The position numbers and the translations under genes were made by a program. Shown here piece after piece: positions 52,929 through 62,431 of a stretch of 64,000 bases of DNA. Below the pieces are notes generated by a model that worked only from the letters and a program-made list of their open reading frames with translations, made no database searches and was not told the DNA's origin. This DNA comes from Clostridium sp. KNHs214 (GTDB taxonomy: Bacteria; Bacillota; Clostridia; Clostridiales; Clostridiaceae), in NCBI RefSeq assembly GCF_000744935.1, contig NZ_JQMW01000009.1:434001-498000 (forward strand), given 5' to 3'. Every line of letters begins with the position of its first letter. Within the stretch, counting starts at the first letter, position 1.

Positions 52929-55900
52929 ATGAGTTTAAGATTTATATATGGAAGAAGTGGTAGTGGAAAGAGCTACTTTTGCACAGAAAGTATAAAAAAT
53001 GCCTTATCTAAGGGAGTTAATAATAAAATCATATTATTGGTACCAGAACAATTTTCTTTTCAAGCAGAAAAGAATTTAATCGAAAAAGTAGGAGCTACAG
53101 GACTTTTGAATGTTGAAGTTTTGAGTTTTAAAAGACTTGCTCATAGAGTATTTAGTGAAGTGGGAGGACTAATTCATAAAAACATGGATGAGTCTGGAAA
53201 ATGCATGCTTATATATAAAATTATGATGGATATGAAGGATGAGCTGCAGGTTTTTAATACTGCTGCAAAACAGCAGGGATTTGCCACAGTAATAGCTGAT
53301 TTAATAACAGAGTTTAAAAATTATAATGTAACTCCAGAAACACTTATGGAAACATCAAATTCTATAGAAGGAGATGAATTTTTAGCTAAAAAAATACGAG
53401 ACATAGGAATTATATATGATAAATTTGTAAAAATAGTAAATGAAGGGTATATTGATCCAGAGGATTACCTGACAATACTTTATAATAAAATAGATTTTTA
53501 TGAAGCCATTAAGAATAGTGAAATATGGATAGATGAATTTAATTATTTTACTCCGCAACAGTATAAAATAATAGAAAAATTTTTAAAGCTAACTAAGAGG
53601 GTAAACATAACTTTATGTATGAACACCAGTAAAGACAAGGGGATGGATGGAGGAGTATTTAACTTAATAGAAAAAACAGAAAAAAAACTTATAGATATAG
53701 CTATGAATAATAATATATCTCTAGATAAACCAATAGAACTTTGGAAAAAACCATATCCAAGATTTAAAGAAAGTAAAGAGATTTCATATTTGGAAGGCAA
53801 TTTTTTTAACTATAATTGTGTACCTTATAAAGGAAATACAAAGGATATAAAGATATTAAAAGGTGCTAACTTGTACAGTGAGGTTGAAAATGTAGCTAAG
53901 GATATAGTTAAGCTTTGTAGAGACAAGGGCTTTAGATTTAAGGATATAGCAGTGGTTAGTAGGGATTTATCTATTTACGAAAATACTGTTAAGGCTATTT
54001 TTTCAGAATATGAAATACCTAATTTTATTGATAGAAAAAAAGATATTGATGATAATCCTTTAATAATACTAATAAAAGCATCCATAGAGATATTTACAAA
54101 GAACTGGTCCTATCAATCTATATTTAGATATTTAAAAACAGGATTATTGGATATAGATGAAGAGGATGTTTTTTTACTAGAAAATTATGTTTTAGCTTGC
54201 GGAATAAAGGGAAAGAATAAGTGGACTGGAGAGAAGAAGTGGGAGAATTTTATAAGTTATAATTTTGAAAAAGAAATAGAAGATGAAGAAAAAGAAAAAA
54301 TGTTAGAAAGAATAAATAACATAAGATATAAAGTAGCAGAGCCACTTTTAGAACTATGGAAAAATATTCATGGAAAGCATAAGGCAGTTCATATATGTAC
54401 TTCAGCTTTTAATTTTTTATGTAGTATAGGAGTTCCTGAAAAGATAGAAAGCTGGGTAGATAAATTTAAAGAAGAAGGAAACCAACAGTTAGGTAGAGAG
54501 TACAGCAGTATATGGAACTTAGTAATGGAGCTCTTAGATGAAGTCGTAGAGGTGGTTGGTGAAGAAGAGTTAACCCTAGAGGAATTTATTGACATTATAA
54601 CCATAGGATTTAGCCATAATAAAATGGGGCTCATACCTCCAGCACTAGATCAAGTTTTAGTAAGTAGTGTAGATAGAATTAAAAGCCATAATATAAAAGC
54701 TTTGTATATAATAGGTGTAAATGATGGGATTTTTCCAAAGGGCAATTGGGAGGAAGGAGTATTTACAGATTTAGATAGAATTGCATTAAGGAATTCAGGT
54801 ATAGAACTTGCTAGCGATACTAAAACAAAAGCTTTAGAAGAACAATTTTTAATATACTCCTCTTTAACCATTGCTTCAGATTATTTAAGAATAAGTTATT
54901 CTATTGCAGATCATGAGGGAAAGGCATTGAGACCATCAATGATAATATCTAGATTAAAAAGACTTTATTCTAAAATAGAAGAACAGTGGGAACAGGTGGA
55001 TGAGGCAAAAGCTGCATTGGAAAATATATATAGAAAAGTTCCTACTTTTAATAAATTAATAACTCTTATGAGAAAGGATAATAGTTTGAGTACTGTAGAT
55101 CCAACTTGGAAGCAAGTACATCTTTGGTACAAGAATAATGAGCAGTGGCGAGAAACTTATAAAAGAGTTATTTTGGGATTTGAATATGATAACCAAATGA
55201 AAAAATTAAATAAAGGTAGTGTACAAAAATTATATGGTAAGAATATTAAGCTTTCAGTTTCTAGATTGGAGAGATATGTAGAATGTCCATTTGCATATTA
55301 CGTTCAATATGGATTAAAAGCGAAAGAAAGAAAGATATTTAAACTTAGTTCTCCAGACATAGGAACTTTTATGCATAAAGTAATAGATGATTTCTCAGAA
55401 ACAGTTAGAAAAAGTCAGTTGCATTGGGGAGATTTATCTAAAGAATGGTGTGAAGCAAATATAGATATATCCATAGAAAAGATTATAAATGAGACTTCCG
55501 GGTCTATATTAAACAGTTCAGCTAGATACAGATATCTTATGGAGAGACTAAAGAGAGTTTTACTAAGAGCAGTTTGGCTTATAGTTACTCATATGAAGCA
55601 AAGTGGATTTCAGCCTTTGGGATATGAAATGATATTTGCAGAAGATGGGGATTTTCCACCTATAGAAATATCACTTTCTAATGGTGAAAAGATTAAATTA
55701 ATTGGAAAAATAGATAGAGTTGATAAATTAGTAGGAGAAGAGGGAGTGTTTTATAGAATCATAGACTATAAATCAGGTAATAAAGATTTTAAACTTTCAG
55801 ATGTTTATTACGGGCTTCAAATACAGCTTATAACTTATTTAGATGCTATAATAAGTGCTGGTAGTGGAGAAAAAGATGTTCCATCACTGCCAGCAGGAGT

Positions 55901-56393
55901 TTTATATTTTAAATTACAAGACCCAATTATAAAGGGAAATAAGAACTTGACAGAAGAAGAAATAGAAAAGGCTATTATGAAAGAGTTGAAAATGAAAGGA
56001 TTAATATTGAAGGATACTGAAATAGTAAAGGAAATGGATAGAGATATAGAAGGAATCTCTCTTATAATACCTGCGGAAATTAAAAAGGACGGAAATTTAA
56101 GCAGTAGATCCTCTACAGCAACTAAAGAACAGTTTGAAGAACTTAGGGAGCATGTAAGAAATAATTTAATCAAGAGTTGTGAGCAGATGTTAGATGGAGA
56201 TATAGGAATAAAGCCTTATAGGAAAAAAGAAAGTGTGCCATGTAAATATTGTATATTCTCATCCATATGTCAATTTGATGATTCTATAGAAAGTAATAAA
56301 TATAATTCAATACATGAATTGAAAGATCATCAGGTATGGGAGAAATTAGATGAGGAATTAGGCAGCAAAGATTCTAGAGAGGGTGATGAGTAA
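52929..56393 (+). CDS. addB: ATP-dependent helicase/deoxyribonuclease subunit B
   Basis: A 1154-residue subunit of the AddAB helicase-nuclease that resects double-strand ends and recognises Chi. Walker A-like GRSGSGKS is at 8-15; the nuclease domain has RIIDYKSGNKDF; the iron-sulfur cysteines appear as VECPFAYYV near residue 790 and CKYCIFSSICQF near the end. ATG 52929 follows GTGAGGAT; an ATG at 52914 is less likely. Its stop overlaps the addA start by one base (TAATG). Confidence 0.96.
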   Translation: MSLRFIYGRSGSGKSYFCTESIKNALSKGVNNKIILLVPEQFSFQAEKNLIEKVGATGLLNVEVLSFKRLAHRVFSEVGGLIHKNMDESGKCMLIYKIMMDMKDELQVFNTAAKQQGFATVIADLITEFKNYNVTPETLMETSNSIEGDEFLAKKIRDIGIIYDKFVKIVNEGYIDPEDYLTILYNKIDFYEAIKNSEIWIDEFNYFTPQQYKIIEKFLKLTKRVNITLCMNTSKDKGMDGGVFNLIEKTEKKLIDIAMNNNISLDKPIELWKKPYPRFKESKEISYLEGNFFNYNCVPYKGNTKDIKILKGANLYSEVENVAKDIVKLCRDKGFRFKDIAVVSRDLSIYENTVKAIFSEYEIPNFIDRKKDIDDNPLIILIKASIEIFTKNWSYQSIFRYLKTGLLDIDEEDVFLLENYVLACGIKGKNKWTGEKKWENFISYNFEKEIEDEEKEKMLERINNIRYKVAEPLLELWKNIHGKHKAVHICTSAFNFLCSIGVPEKIESWVDKFKEEGNQQLGREYSSIWNLVMELLDEVVEVVGEEELTLEEFIDIITIGFSHNKMGLIPPALDQVLVSSVDRIKSHNIKALYIIGVNDGIFPKGNWEEGVFTDLDRIALRNSGIELASDTKTKALEEQFLIYSSLTIASDYLRISYSIADHEGKALRPSMIISRLKRLYSKIEEQWEQVDEAKAALENIYRKVPTFNKLITLMRKDNSLSTVDPTWKQVHLWYKNNEQWRETYKRVILGFEYDNQMKKLNKGSVQKLYGKNIKLSVSRLERYVECPFAYYVQYGLKAKERKIFKLSSPDIGTFMHKVIDDFSETVRKSQLHWGDLSKEWCEANIDISIEKIINETSGSILNSSARYRYLMERLKRVLLRAVWLIVTHMKQSGFQPLGYEMIFAEDGDFPPIEISLSNGEKIKLIGKIDRVDKLVGEEGVFYRIIDYKSGNKDFKLSDVYYGLQIQLITYLDAIISAGSGEKDVPSLPAGVLYFKLQDPIIKGNKNLTEEEIEKAIMKELKMKGLILKDTEIVKEMDRDIEGISLIIPAEIKKDGNLSSRSSTATKEQFEELREHVRNNLIKSCEQMLDGDIGIKPYRKKESVPCKYCIFSSICQFDDSIESNKYNSIHELKDHQVWEKLDEELGSKDSREGDE

Positions 56394-59300
56394 TGGCAGG
56401 AGTAAAGTGGACAAAAGAGCAGCAGGAGGCTATTTATACAAGGAACTGTAATCTTTTAGTGGCTGCTGCGGCAGGCTCTGGTAAAACGGCAGTATTAGTT
56501 CAAAGGATAATAAATATAATAACGGATTTAAATAATCCAGTGGATATAGATAAGCTTTTAGTTGTAACTTTCACCAATGCTGCGGCATCAGAAATGAGGG
56601 AGAGAATAGCAGCAGCTATTATAGATAAACTGGAGGAGGAACCTAATTCTGCAAAGTTGCAAAGACAGCTAACCCTTTTACCTAAGGCAAGTATAACAAC
56701 ACTTCATTCCTTTTGTTTAGATATAATAAGGAACAATTTCCACATTATTGGCTTGAATCCAGATTTTAAAATAAGTGATGCCACAGAAAATATTCTTTTA
56801 AAACAGGAAACTTTAGAGGAATTGTTTGAAAAAAAATATGAGAGTGAAGAAAATCAGGAGTTTTTAAATCTTGTACAAATTTATTGTAATAATAGAGATG
56901 ATAGAAACCTGCAGGATATGGTAATAGATTTATATAACTTCTCTACATCATTTCCTTGGCAAGAAAAATGGCTAAAAGAAGCAGCAGAAAAGTTTAACGT
57001 GGATAATATAGATTTAAAAGCTTTAGATGGCATTAAAACTTATTTAAAATATATATCAGAGGAAATAAGAGCTTTTAAGCAAAAATTATATATTTGTATA
57101 GAAATAATAGAAGAGGAAGAAACACTAGAGTCTTATAGGGAAAATATTAATGATGATTTAGCAATGATAAATGATTTAATAATGGTGTCTGAAACATCTT
57201 GGGATAATTTTGTTAAAAGCATAAAGAAGATAGATTTCAAGAGTCTAAAAAGATGTAAAAAAGGCGTGGATAAGGATAAGCAGGAGATTGTTAAAAAATT
57301 AAGAGAAGAAGTTAAAAAAGGTATTAATTCCATTAAAGATGAAGTTGCGCCTTTTAGCTATGAAGATATAAAAGAAGATTTTAAATGTCTATATCCTGTT
57401 ATATCTAGCCTTTGTGCACTGGTTGTGGAATTTTCCGAAGAATTTTCTAAAAAGAAAAGAGAAAGAGGTCTTATAGACTTCAATGACTTTGAACATATGT
57501 GTCTTCAGATATTATCTAAAACAGAAGGAGAAAAAGTAGTGCCTTCAGAAATAGCATTAGAGCTTAGAAAATCCTATGAAGAAATACTTGTAGATGAGTA
57601 TCAAGACACAAACACTATACAGGAGACTATAATAAATATTATAAGTAGAAAAGAAGAGCCTAATATTTTTATGGTAGGGGATATAAAACAAAGTATTTAT
57701 AGGTTTAGACAGGCAAAGCCGGAAATATTTTTAGGCAAATACAATAGTTACTCACAGGAAGAGGGAAGCTTATATAGAAAGGTACTTTTATATAAGAATT
57801 TTAGAAGTAGGAGAGAAATTATAGAGGGAATAAATTTTATATTTAGGCAAATAATGAGTGAGAGTGTTGGAGAGTTAGAATATGATGAGGAAGAAAAGTT
57901 AAATTTAGGGGCAGATTATAAAGAAGAAAGTGATGGATTCAAAGTAGGTGGTCCAGTAGAACTACACTTAATAGAAAATAAAGATAAAGATGAACTCTCT
58001 GAAGAAGCTTTGGAAGAAAACATTGAGGAAGATAATCCTTCAAATATACAAATAGAAGCTAGAATGGTTGCAAATAGAATTAATGAACTTATAGATAATA
58101 AAAATGAAAAATTTATGGTTTTTAGTAAGGAGAGTGGCGAATATAGAGATGTAACCTATAGGGACATAGTGGTGCTTCTTAGAAGTACACAAAAATGGGC
58201 CCCAGTGTTTATGGAAGAGTTTAAAGAAAAGGGAATACCTGTGTATGCAGATACTGGAACGGGATATTTTCAAACTATAGAGATAAAAACAATGATGAGT
58301 TTGCTTCAAGTAATAGATAACCCAATACAGGACATACCTATGTTAGCTTTAATGAATTCCCCTATAGGAGGCTTTACCCAGGAGGAATTAATAGAAATAA
58401 AAATAAATAGCAAAGAAGATAGTTATTATGAAAAAATGGTTGATATAGTAAAAGTCTTGAAGTCTAGTATTCAGGAAATAAATTATAGTGAAGAGCAGTT
58501 AGAAGATCACATATATGAAGAGCAAATTGAGCAAAGTGTAAAATCTAATGATAACTCAATAGAAGTAGAGAGAGACTTATTAAATAAAATAGAGGGATTT
58601 TTGACAAATATGGAGATGTGGAGAGAAATATCTATTCACATGCCTTTAGATGAATTTATATGGTTTTTGTACAAAAGCACAGGATACTATGGGTACGTAG
58701 GAGCTATGCCTGCTGGAGAACAAAGACAGGCAAACTTAAAGATGTTGTTTCAAAGGGCTAAGCAGTATCAAAATACTAGCTATAAAGGTCTATTTAACTT
58801 TATAAATTTTATAAATAGACTAAAAGAAAATAGCGGTGACATGGGCAGTGCTAAAATCATTGGCGAAAATGAAAATGTAGTTAGAATAATGAGTATACAC
58901 AAAAGTAAGGGATTAGAGTTTCCTGTAGTTATTGTAGCTGGTATGGGCAAAAAGTTTAATATGATGGATATTAATAAAAGATTATTGATTCATCAAGAAC
59001 TGGGCTTTGGTCCTGATTGCATAGATTTGGAAAAGAGGCTAGTATATCCTTCTCTCATGAAAGGAATAATAAGGAAAAAAATAAAATTAGAAAGCCTTTC
59101 AGAAGAGATGAGAGTTTTATATGTGGCACTAACTAGGGCAAAGGAAAAGCTTATAATAACTGGTATGGTAAAAGATGTGGAAAAAGCTATAAGTAAATGG
59201 CATTTTAGCATAGAAAAAGGCAGTACAAAGTTATCAGCATACCACAGGGCTAATGCGGATAATTATCTAGACTGGATAGTGCCATGTGTAATGAGGCATG

Positions 59301-60190
59301 AACAGGGAAAAAAGCTTTTAATAAAGGGAGATATAAGAAATATAGAACTTTTAGAAGATACATCCAATTGGAGAATAAAATTATGGTCACGTGCGGAATT
59401 GTTAAATTCAGAGCAAATGTCCATGGAAGATATATTTAGCACTGAAGAGGTAAATAATCAGAATATAGAACTGGAGGATAACATTTATAAAGAAGTAGAT
59501 AAGAAGTTAAACTATAAATATGCATATGAAGAGTCTCAAGAAATGCCAACGGTAATAACTGTTACTGAACTTAAGAGAAAGTTTCAAGAAATTTTAGATG
59601 AAGAGTATGATTCCAGTGTAGCTATTCCTAAACTAGTGAAGAAACCATTGTTTTTGTTAGAGAAAAAAGGGTTGACACCAGCAGAAAAAGGTACTGCTAT
59701 GCATGCGGTGATGCAGAGAATTTCCTTTGATAGAGTGGAAAAATATCAAGATATAGAAGAGCAAATAAATACTATGATTGAAAAAGAATTTATTACAGAG
59801 GAAGAAGGAAAATCCGTAAATATAAATAAAATAATAGAATTTTTCAAATCCTCAATAGGTAAAAGAATGCTGAATGCTGAAAAGGTGTATAGGGAAGTAC
59901 CATTTCATATGGATATAAAAAGTACTGAAATTTACAAGGAATTACCTAAAGATTTGTATGAAGGAGAAAAGATAATGCTTCAAGGAATAATTGACTGTTA
60001 TTTTGAAGAAAATGGGAATATAATACTCCTTGACTATAAGACAGATTATGTAGAAAATGTAGAAGATATAAAAGAAAGATATAAAGTGCAAATAGAATAT
60101 TATTCTAAAGCTCTTGAAAGCGTAACGGGTAGAAGAGTAAGTGAAAAATATTTATATTTGTTTTATAATAATAGCATAGTGACAATATAA
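56393..60190 (+). CDS. addA: ATP-dependent helicase/nuclease subunit A
   Basis: A 1265-residue UvrD-like helicase with a C-terminal RecB nuclease. Walker A AAAGSGKT is at 25-32; VDEYQDTN Walker B, VGDIKQSIYRFRQA motif III, MSIHKSKGLEFPVV motif V and YVALTRAKEKL motif VI follow; the nuclease motif ILLDYKTDYVEN lies near 1220. It drives unwinding 3' to 5' and cuts one strand. Translation is coupled to addB by a one-base overlap. Confidence 0.97.
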   Translation: MAGVKWTKEQQEAIYTRNCNLLVAAAAGSGKTAVLVQRIINIITDLNNPVDIDKLLVVTFTNAAASEMRERIAAAIIDKLEEEPNSAKLQRQLTLLPKASITTLHSFCLDIIRNNFHIIGLNPDFKISDATENILLKQETLEELFEKKYESEENQEFLNLVQIYCNNRDDRNLQDMVIDLYNFSTSFPWQEKWLKEAAEKFNVDNIDLKALDGIKTYLKYISEEIRAFKQKLYICIEIIEEEETLESYRENINDDLAMINDLIMVSETSWDNFVKSIKKIDFKSLKRCKKGVDKDKQEIVKKLREEVKKGINSIKDEVAPFSYEDIKEDFKCLYPVISSLCALVVEFSEEFSKKKRERGLIDFNDFEHMCLQILSKTEGEKVVPSEIALELRKSYEEILVDEYQDTNTIQETIINIISRKEEPNIFMVGDIKQSIYRFRQAKPEIFLGKYNSYSQEEGSLYRKVLLYKNFRSRREIIEGINFIFRQIMSESVGELEYDEEEKLNLGADYKEESDGFKVGGPVELHLIENKDKDELSEEALEENIEEDNPSNIQIEARMVANRINELIDNKNEKFMVFSKESGEYRDVTYRDIVVLLRSTQKWAPVFMEEFKEKGIPVYADTGTGYFQTIEIKTMMSLLQVIDNPIQDIPMLALMNSPIGGFTQEELIEIKINSKEDSYYEKMVDIVKVLKSSIQEINYSEEQLEDHIYEEQIEQSVKSNDNSIEVERDLLNKIEGFLTNMEMWREISIHMPLDEFIWFLYKSTGYYGYVGAMPAGEQRQANLKMLFQRAKQYQNTSYKGLFNFINFINRLKENSGDMGSAKIIGENENVVRIMSIHKSKGLEFPVVIVAGMGKKFNMMDINKRLLIHQELGFGPDCIDLEKRLVYPSLMKGIIRKKIKLESLSEEMRVLYVALTRAKEKLIITGMVKDVEKAISKWHFSIEKGSTKLSAYHRANADNYLDWIVPCVMRHEQGKKLLIKGDIRNIELLEDTSNWRIKLWSRAELLNSEQMSMEDIFSTEEVNNQNIELEDNIYKEVDKKLNYKYAYEESQEMPTVITVTELKRKFQEILDEEYDSSVAIPKLVKKPLFLLEKKGLTPAEKGTAMHAVMQRISFDRVEKYQDIEEQINTMIEKEFITEEEGKSVNINKIIEFFKSSIGKRMLNAEKVYREVPFHMDIKSTEIYKELPKDLYEGEKIMLQGIIDCYFEENGNIILLDYKTDYVENVEDIKERYKVQIEYYSKALESVTGRRVSEKYLYLFYNNSIVTI

Positions 60191-60222
60191 TATAGTAATT
60201 AATAGTAAGGAGAGATTTTTAG

Positions 60223-61179
60223 ATGAATATAGAAATTATGACTATAAATCAGTTTCAAGCAGGAAATAGAATCGATGGGTTCTTTTTAATAAAATCAGTA
60301 GAATGTAAATCATCTAGCAACAATAAAAAGTATCTAGATTTTACGCTTGCAGATAGAACTGGAGAAATAAATGCAAAGCTTTGGAATTCCACTGAAGCAG
60401 ATGAAATATATAGAGCAAATACTCTTGTAAAAGTTAGGGGAATGGTTACTGAGTGGCAGAACACTCTTCAATTTAAGATAGAAAAAATAAGAGAAGTAAT
60501 GGATGAAGATGGAGTAGATATAACAGATTTTGTGCCAGTAGCGCCCTATACTTCGGAAGAAATGTACAATGATGTAATGGAGTATATTAACAAAATAAAT
60601 AATGAAGAAATAAAAAAATTAGTTAATTATATTTTAGATGAATATAAGGAAACTTTAATGTATTACCCAGCAGCTAAAAGTAACCATCATTCTGTAAGAG
60701 GAGGACTTTTATATCATATAACTACAATGCTTAAAGCGGGAGAAAAATTGTGTCAAATATATACATTTTTAAATAAGGATTTACTTTATTCAGGAATAAT
60801 CCTTCATGATATATCAAAAATGGAGGAAATGGCCTCTAGTGAGCTGGGAATAGTAAGTGAATACACTATAGAAGGGCAACTTTTAGGACATATAGTAATG
60901 GGAGTAAAGAAAATAGAAACTGCCGCAGAAAAATTAAATATAAATCCAGAAATAAAAATGCTTCTAGAACATATGGTGCTTGCGCATCACTATGAGCCAG
61001 ATTATGGTAGTCCTAAAAAACCTATGATTCCAGAAGCTGAGATGCTTCATAGACTGGATGACATGGATGCTAAAATGTATGACATGAAAAAGGCTTTAGA
61101 AGATGTAGAGCCAGGTAGTATGTCCGATAGAGTTTGGTCTTTAGAGAAAAGAGCCATTTATAAAGCTAGGGAATTTTAA
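60223..61179 (+). CDS. yhaM: 3'-5' exoribonuclease YhaM-like
   Basis: A 318-residue protein with an N-terminal OB-fold (residues 12-95, DFTLADRTGEINAKLWN) and an HD phosphohydrolase domain: NHHSVRGGLLYHI, GIILHDISKMEE, LEHMVLAHHYEPDYGSPKKP. YhaM shortens RNA and single-stranded DNA from the 3' end. AAGGAGAGATT precedes the ATG. It is 32 bases after addA and 13 before sbcD, in one operon of nucleases. Confidence 0.92.
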   Translation: MNIEIMTINQFQAGNRIDGFFLIKSVECKSSSNNKKYLDFTLADRTGEINAKLWNSTEADEIYRANTLVKVRGMVTEWQNTLQFKIEKIREVMDEDGVDITDFVPVAPYTSEEMYNDVMEYINKINNEEIKKLVNYILDEYKETLMYYPAAKSNHHSVRGGLLYHITTMLKAGEKLCQIYTFLNKDLLYSGIILHDISKMEEMASSELGIVSEYTIEGQLLGHIVMGVKKIETAAEKLNINPEIKMLLEHMVLAHHYEPDYGSPKKPMIPEAEMLHRLDDMDAKMYDMKKALEDVEPGSMSDRVWSLEKRAIYKAREF

Positions 61180-61192
61180 GAGGGGTGATTTT

Positions 61193-62431
61193 GTGAAGTT
61201 TATTCATACTTCAGACTGGCATTTGGGAAAAATGTTAGAGGGTTATAGTAGGTTAGATGAACAAGAGAAATTTATAGATGAGTTTGTAGATATGGTAAAC
61301 CGTGAAAATCCGGATATGATAATAATATCCGGAGACATATACGATAATAGCAATCCTCCAGCAAGAGCGGAGGGTTTGTTTTATAAAGCACTTAGGGAAA
61401 TAAGCTGTAATGGGAAAAGAGTTGTTCTAGTGATATCAGGTAATCATGATAATCCAGATAGGCTGGAAGCAGCATCTCCCATTGCCCACCAACAGGGTAT
61501 AATACTTTTAGGTACACCTAGAAGTGTAGTGAGCGTTGGTAAGTGTGGTGAAGCTAATATAATAGAAGCAGATGAAGGATATTTCGAAATAGAAATAAAT
61601 GGAGAAAAAGCTATTATTCTTGCAATGCCATATCCTAGTGAAAAGAGATTAAATGAAATTATATCAGATAAACTATCCGAAGAGGAAAGGCAAAAAGATT
61701 ACTCACAAAAGATAGGAGATATATTTTTAAAACTATCAGAAAAGTTTAGAGAAGATACTATAAACTTAGTGGTATCTCATTTATTTGTTTTAGGTGGAGA
61801 GAGTTCTGATTCTGAAAGGCCTATTCAATTAGGGGGGAGTCTAACAGTAGATGCTAATAAGTTACCTAAAAAAGCTCAATACATAGCATTAGGACATCTA
61901 CATAAGCCCCAGAAAGTAAAGGGTACTGATGGAAGAATAAGATATTCGGGTGCACCTATTCAATACAGTAAAAGTGAAAGAAATAATGCTAACTGTGCTT
62001 ATATAGTAGAGGTATCCCCAGGGAAAGAGGCAGAAATAAATGAAGTTTATTTTAAAAATTATAAGCCTATAGAAGTTTGGAAATGTCATGGGGTGGAAGA
62101 GGCCATATATAAATGTAAGGAAAACAGTGATAGAGATGTTTGGGCTTATATAGAAATATATACGGACAGAGTAATTCTTCAGGAGGAAATAAAGGAAATG
62201 AAGAGTTATAAAAATGACATAGTTCAAATACTTCCTAAAATTCAAGGGGAAGAAGATGATGAGGTATATGAAAATTTAACGGAAAAAAGTATGGAAGAAG
62301 TTTTTAAGGAATTTTATAAATATGAGAGAAAAGTGGAGCCTGATAAGGATATATTAGATTTGTTTTTAAATATAGTCAATGAACATGAAGAAGAGGTGAT
62401 GGAAAATGAAACCTATACTTCTGAAAATTAA
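61193..62431 (+). CDS. sbcD: Exonuclease subunit SbcD
   Basis: A 412-residue Mre11-family metallophosphoesterase. Metal ligands are visible in TSDWHLGK (D8, H10), IISGDIYDN, ISGNHDNPDR and ALGHLHKPQ. With SbcC it opens hairpins and degrades DNA ends. GTG 61193 follows GAGGGGTGATT. Its end overlaps the sbcC start by 26 bases. Confidence 0.96.
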   Translation: MKFIHTSDWHLGKMLEGYSRLDEQEKFIDEFVDMVNRENPDMIIISGDIYDNSNPPARAEGLFYKALREISCNGKRVVLVISGNHDNPDRLEAASPIAHQQGIILLGTPRSVVSVGKCGEANIIEADEGYFEIEINGEKAIILAMPYPSEKRLNEIISDKLSEEERQKDYSQKIGDIFLKLSEKFREDTINLVVSHLFVLGGESSDSERPIQLGGSLTVDANKLPKKAQYIALGHLHKPQKVKGTDGRIRYSGAPIQYSKSERNNANCAYIVEVSPGKEAEINEVYFKNYKPIEVWKCHGVEEAIYKCKENSDRDVWAYIEIYTDRVILQEEIKEMKSYKNDIVQILPKIQGEEDDEVYENLTEKSMEEVFKEFYKYERKVEPDKDILDLFLNIVNEHEEEVMENETYTSEN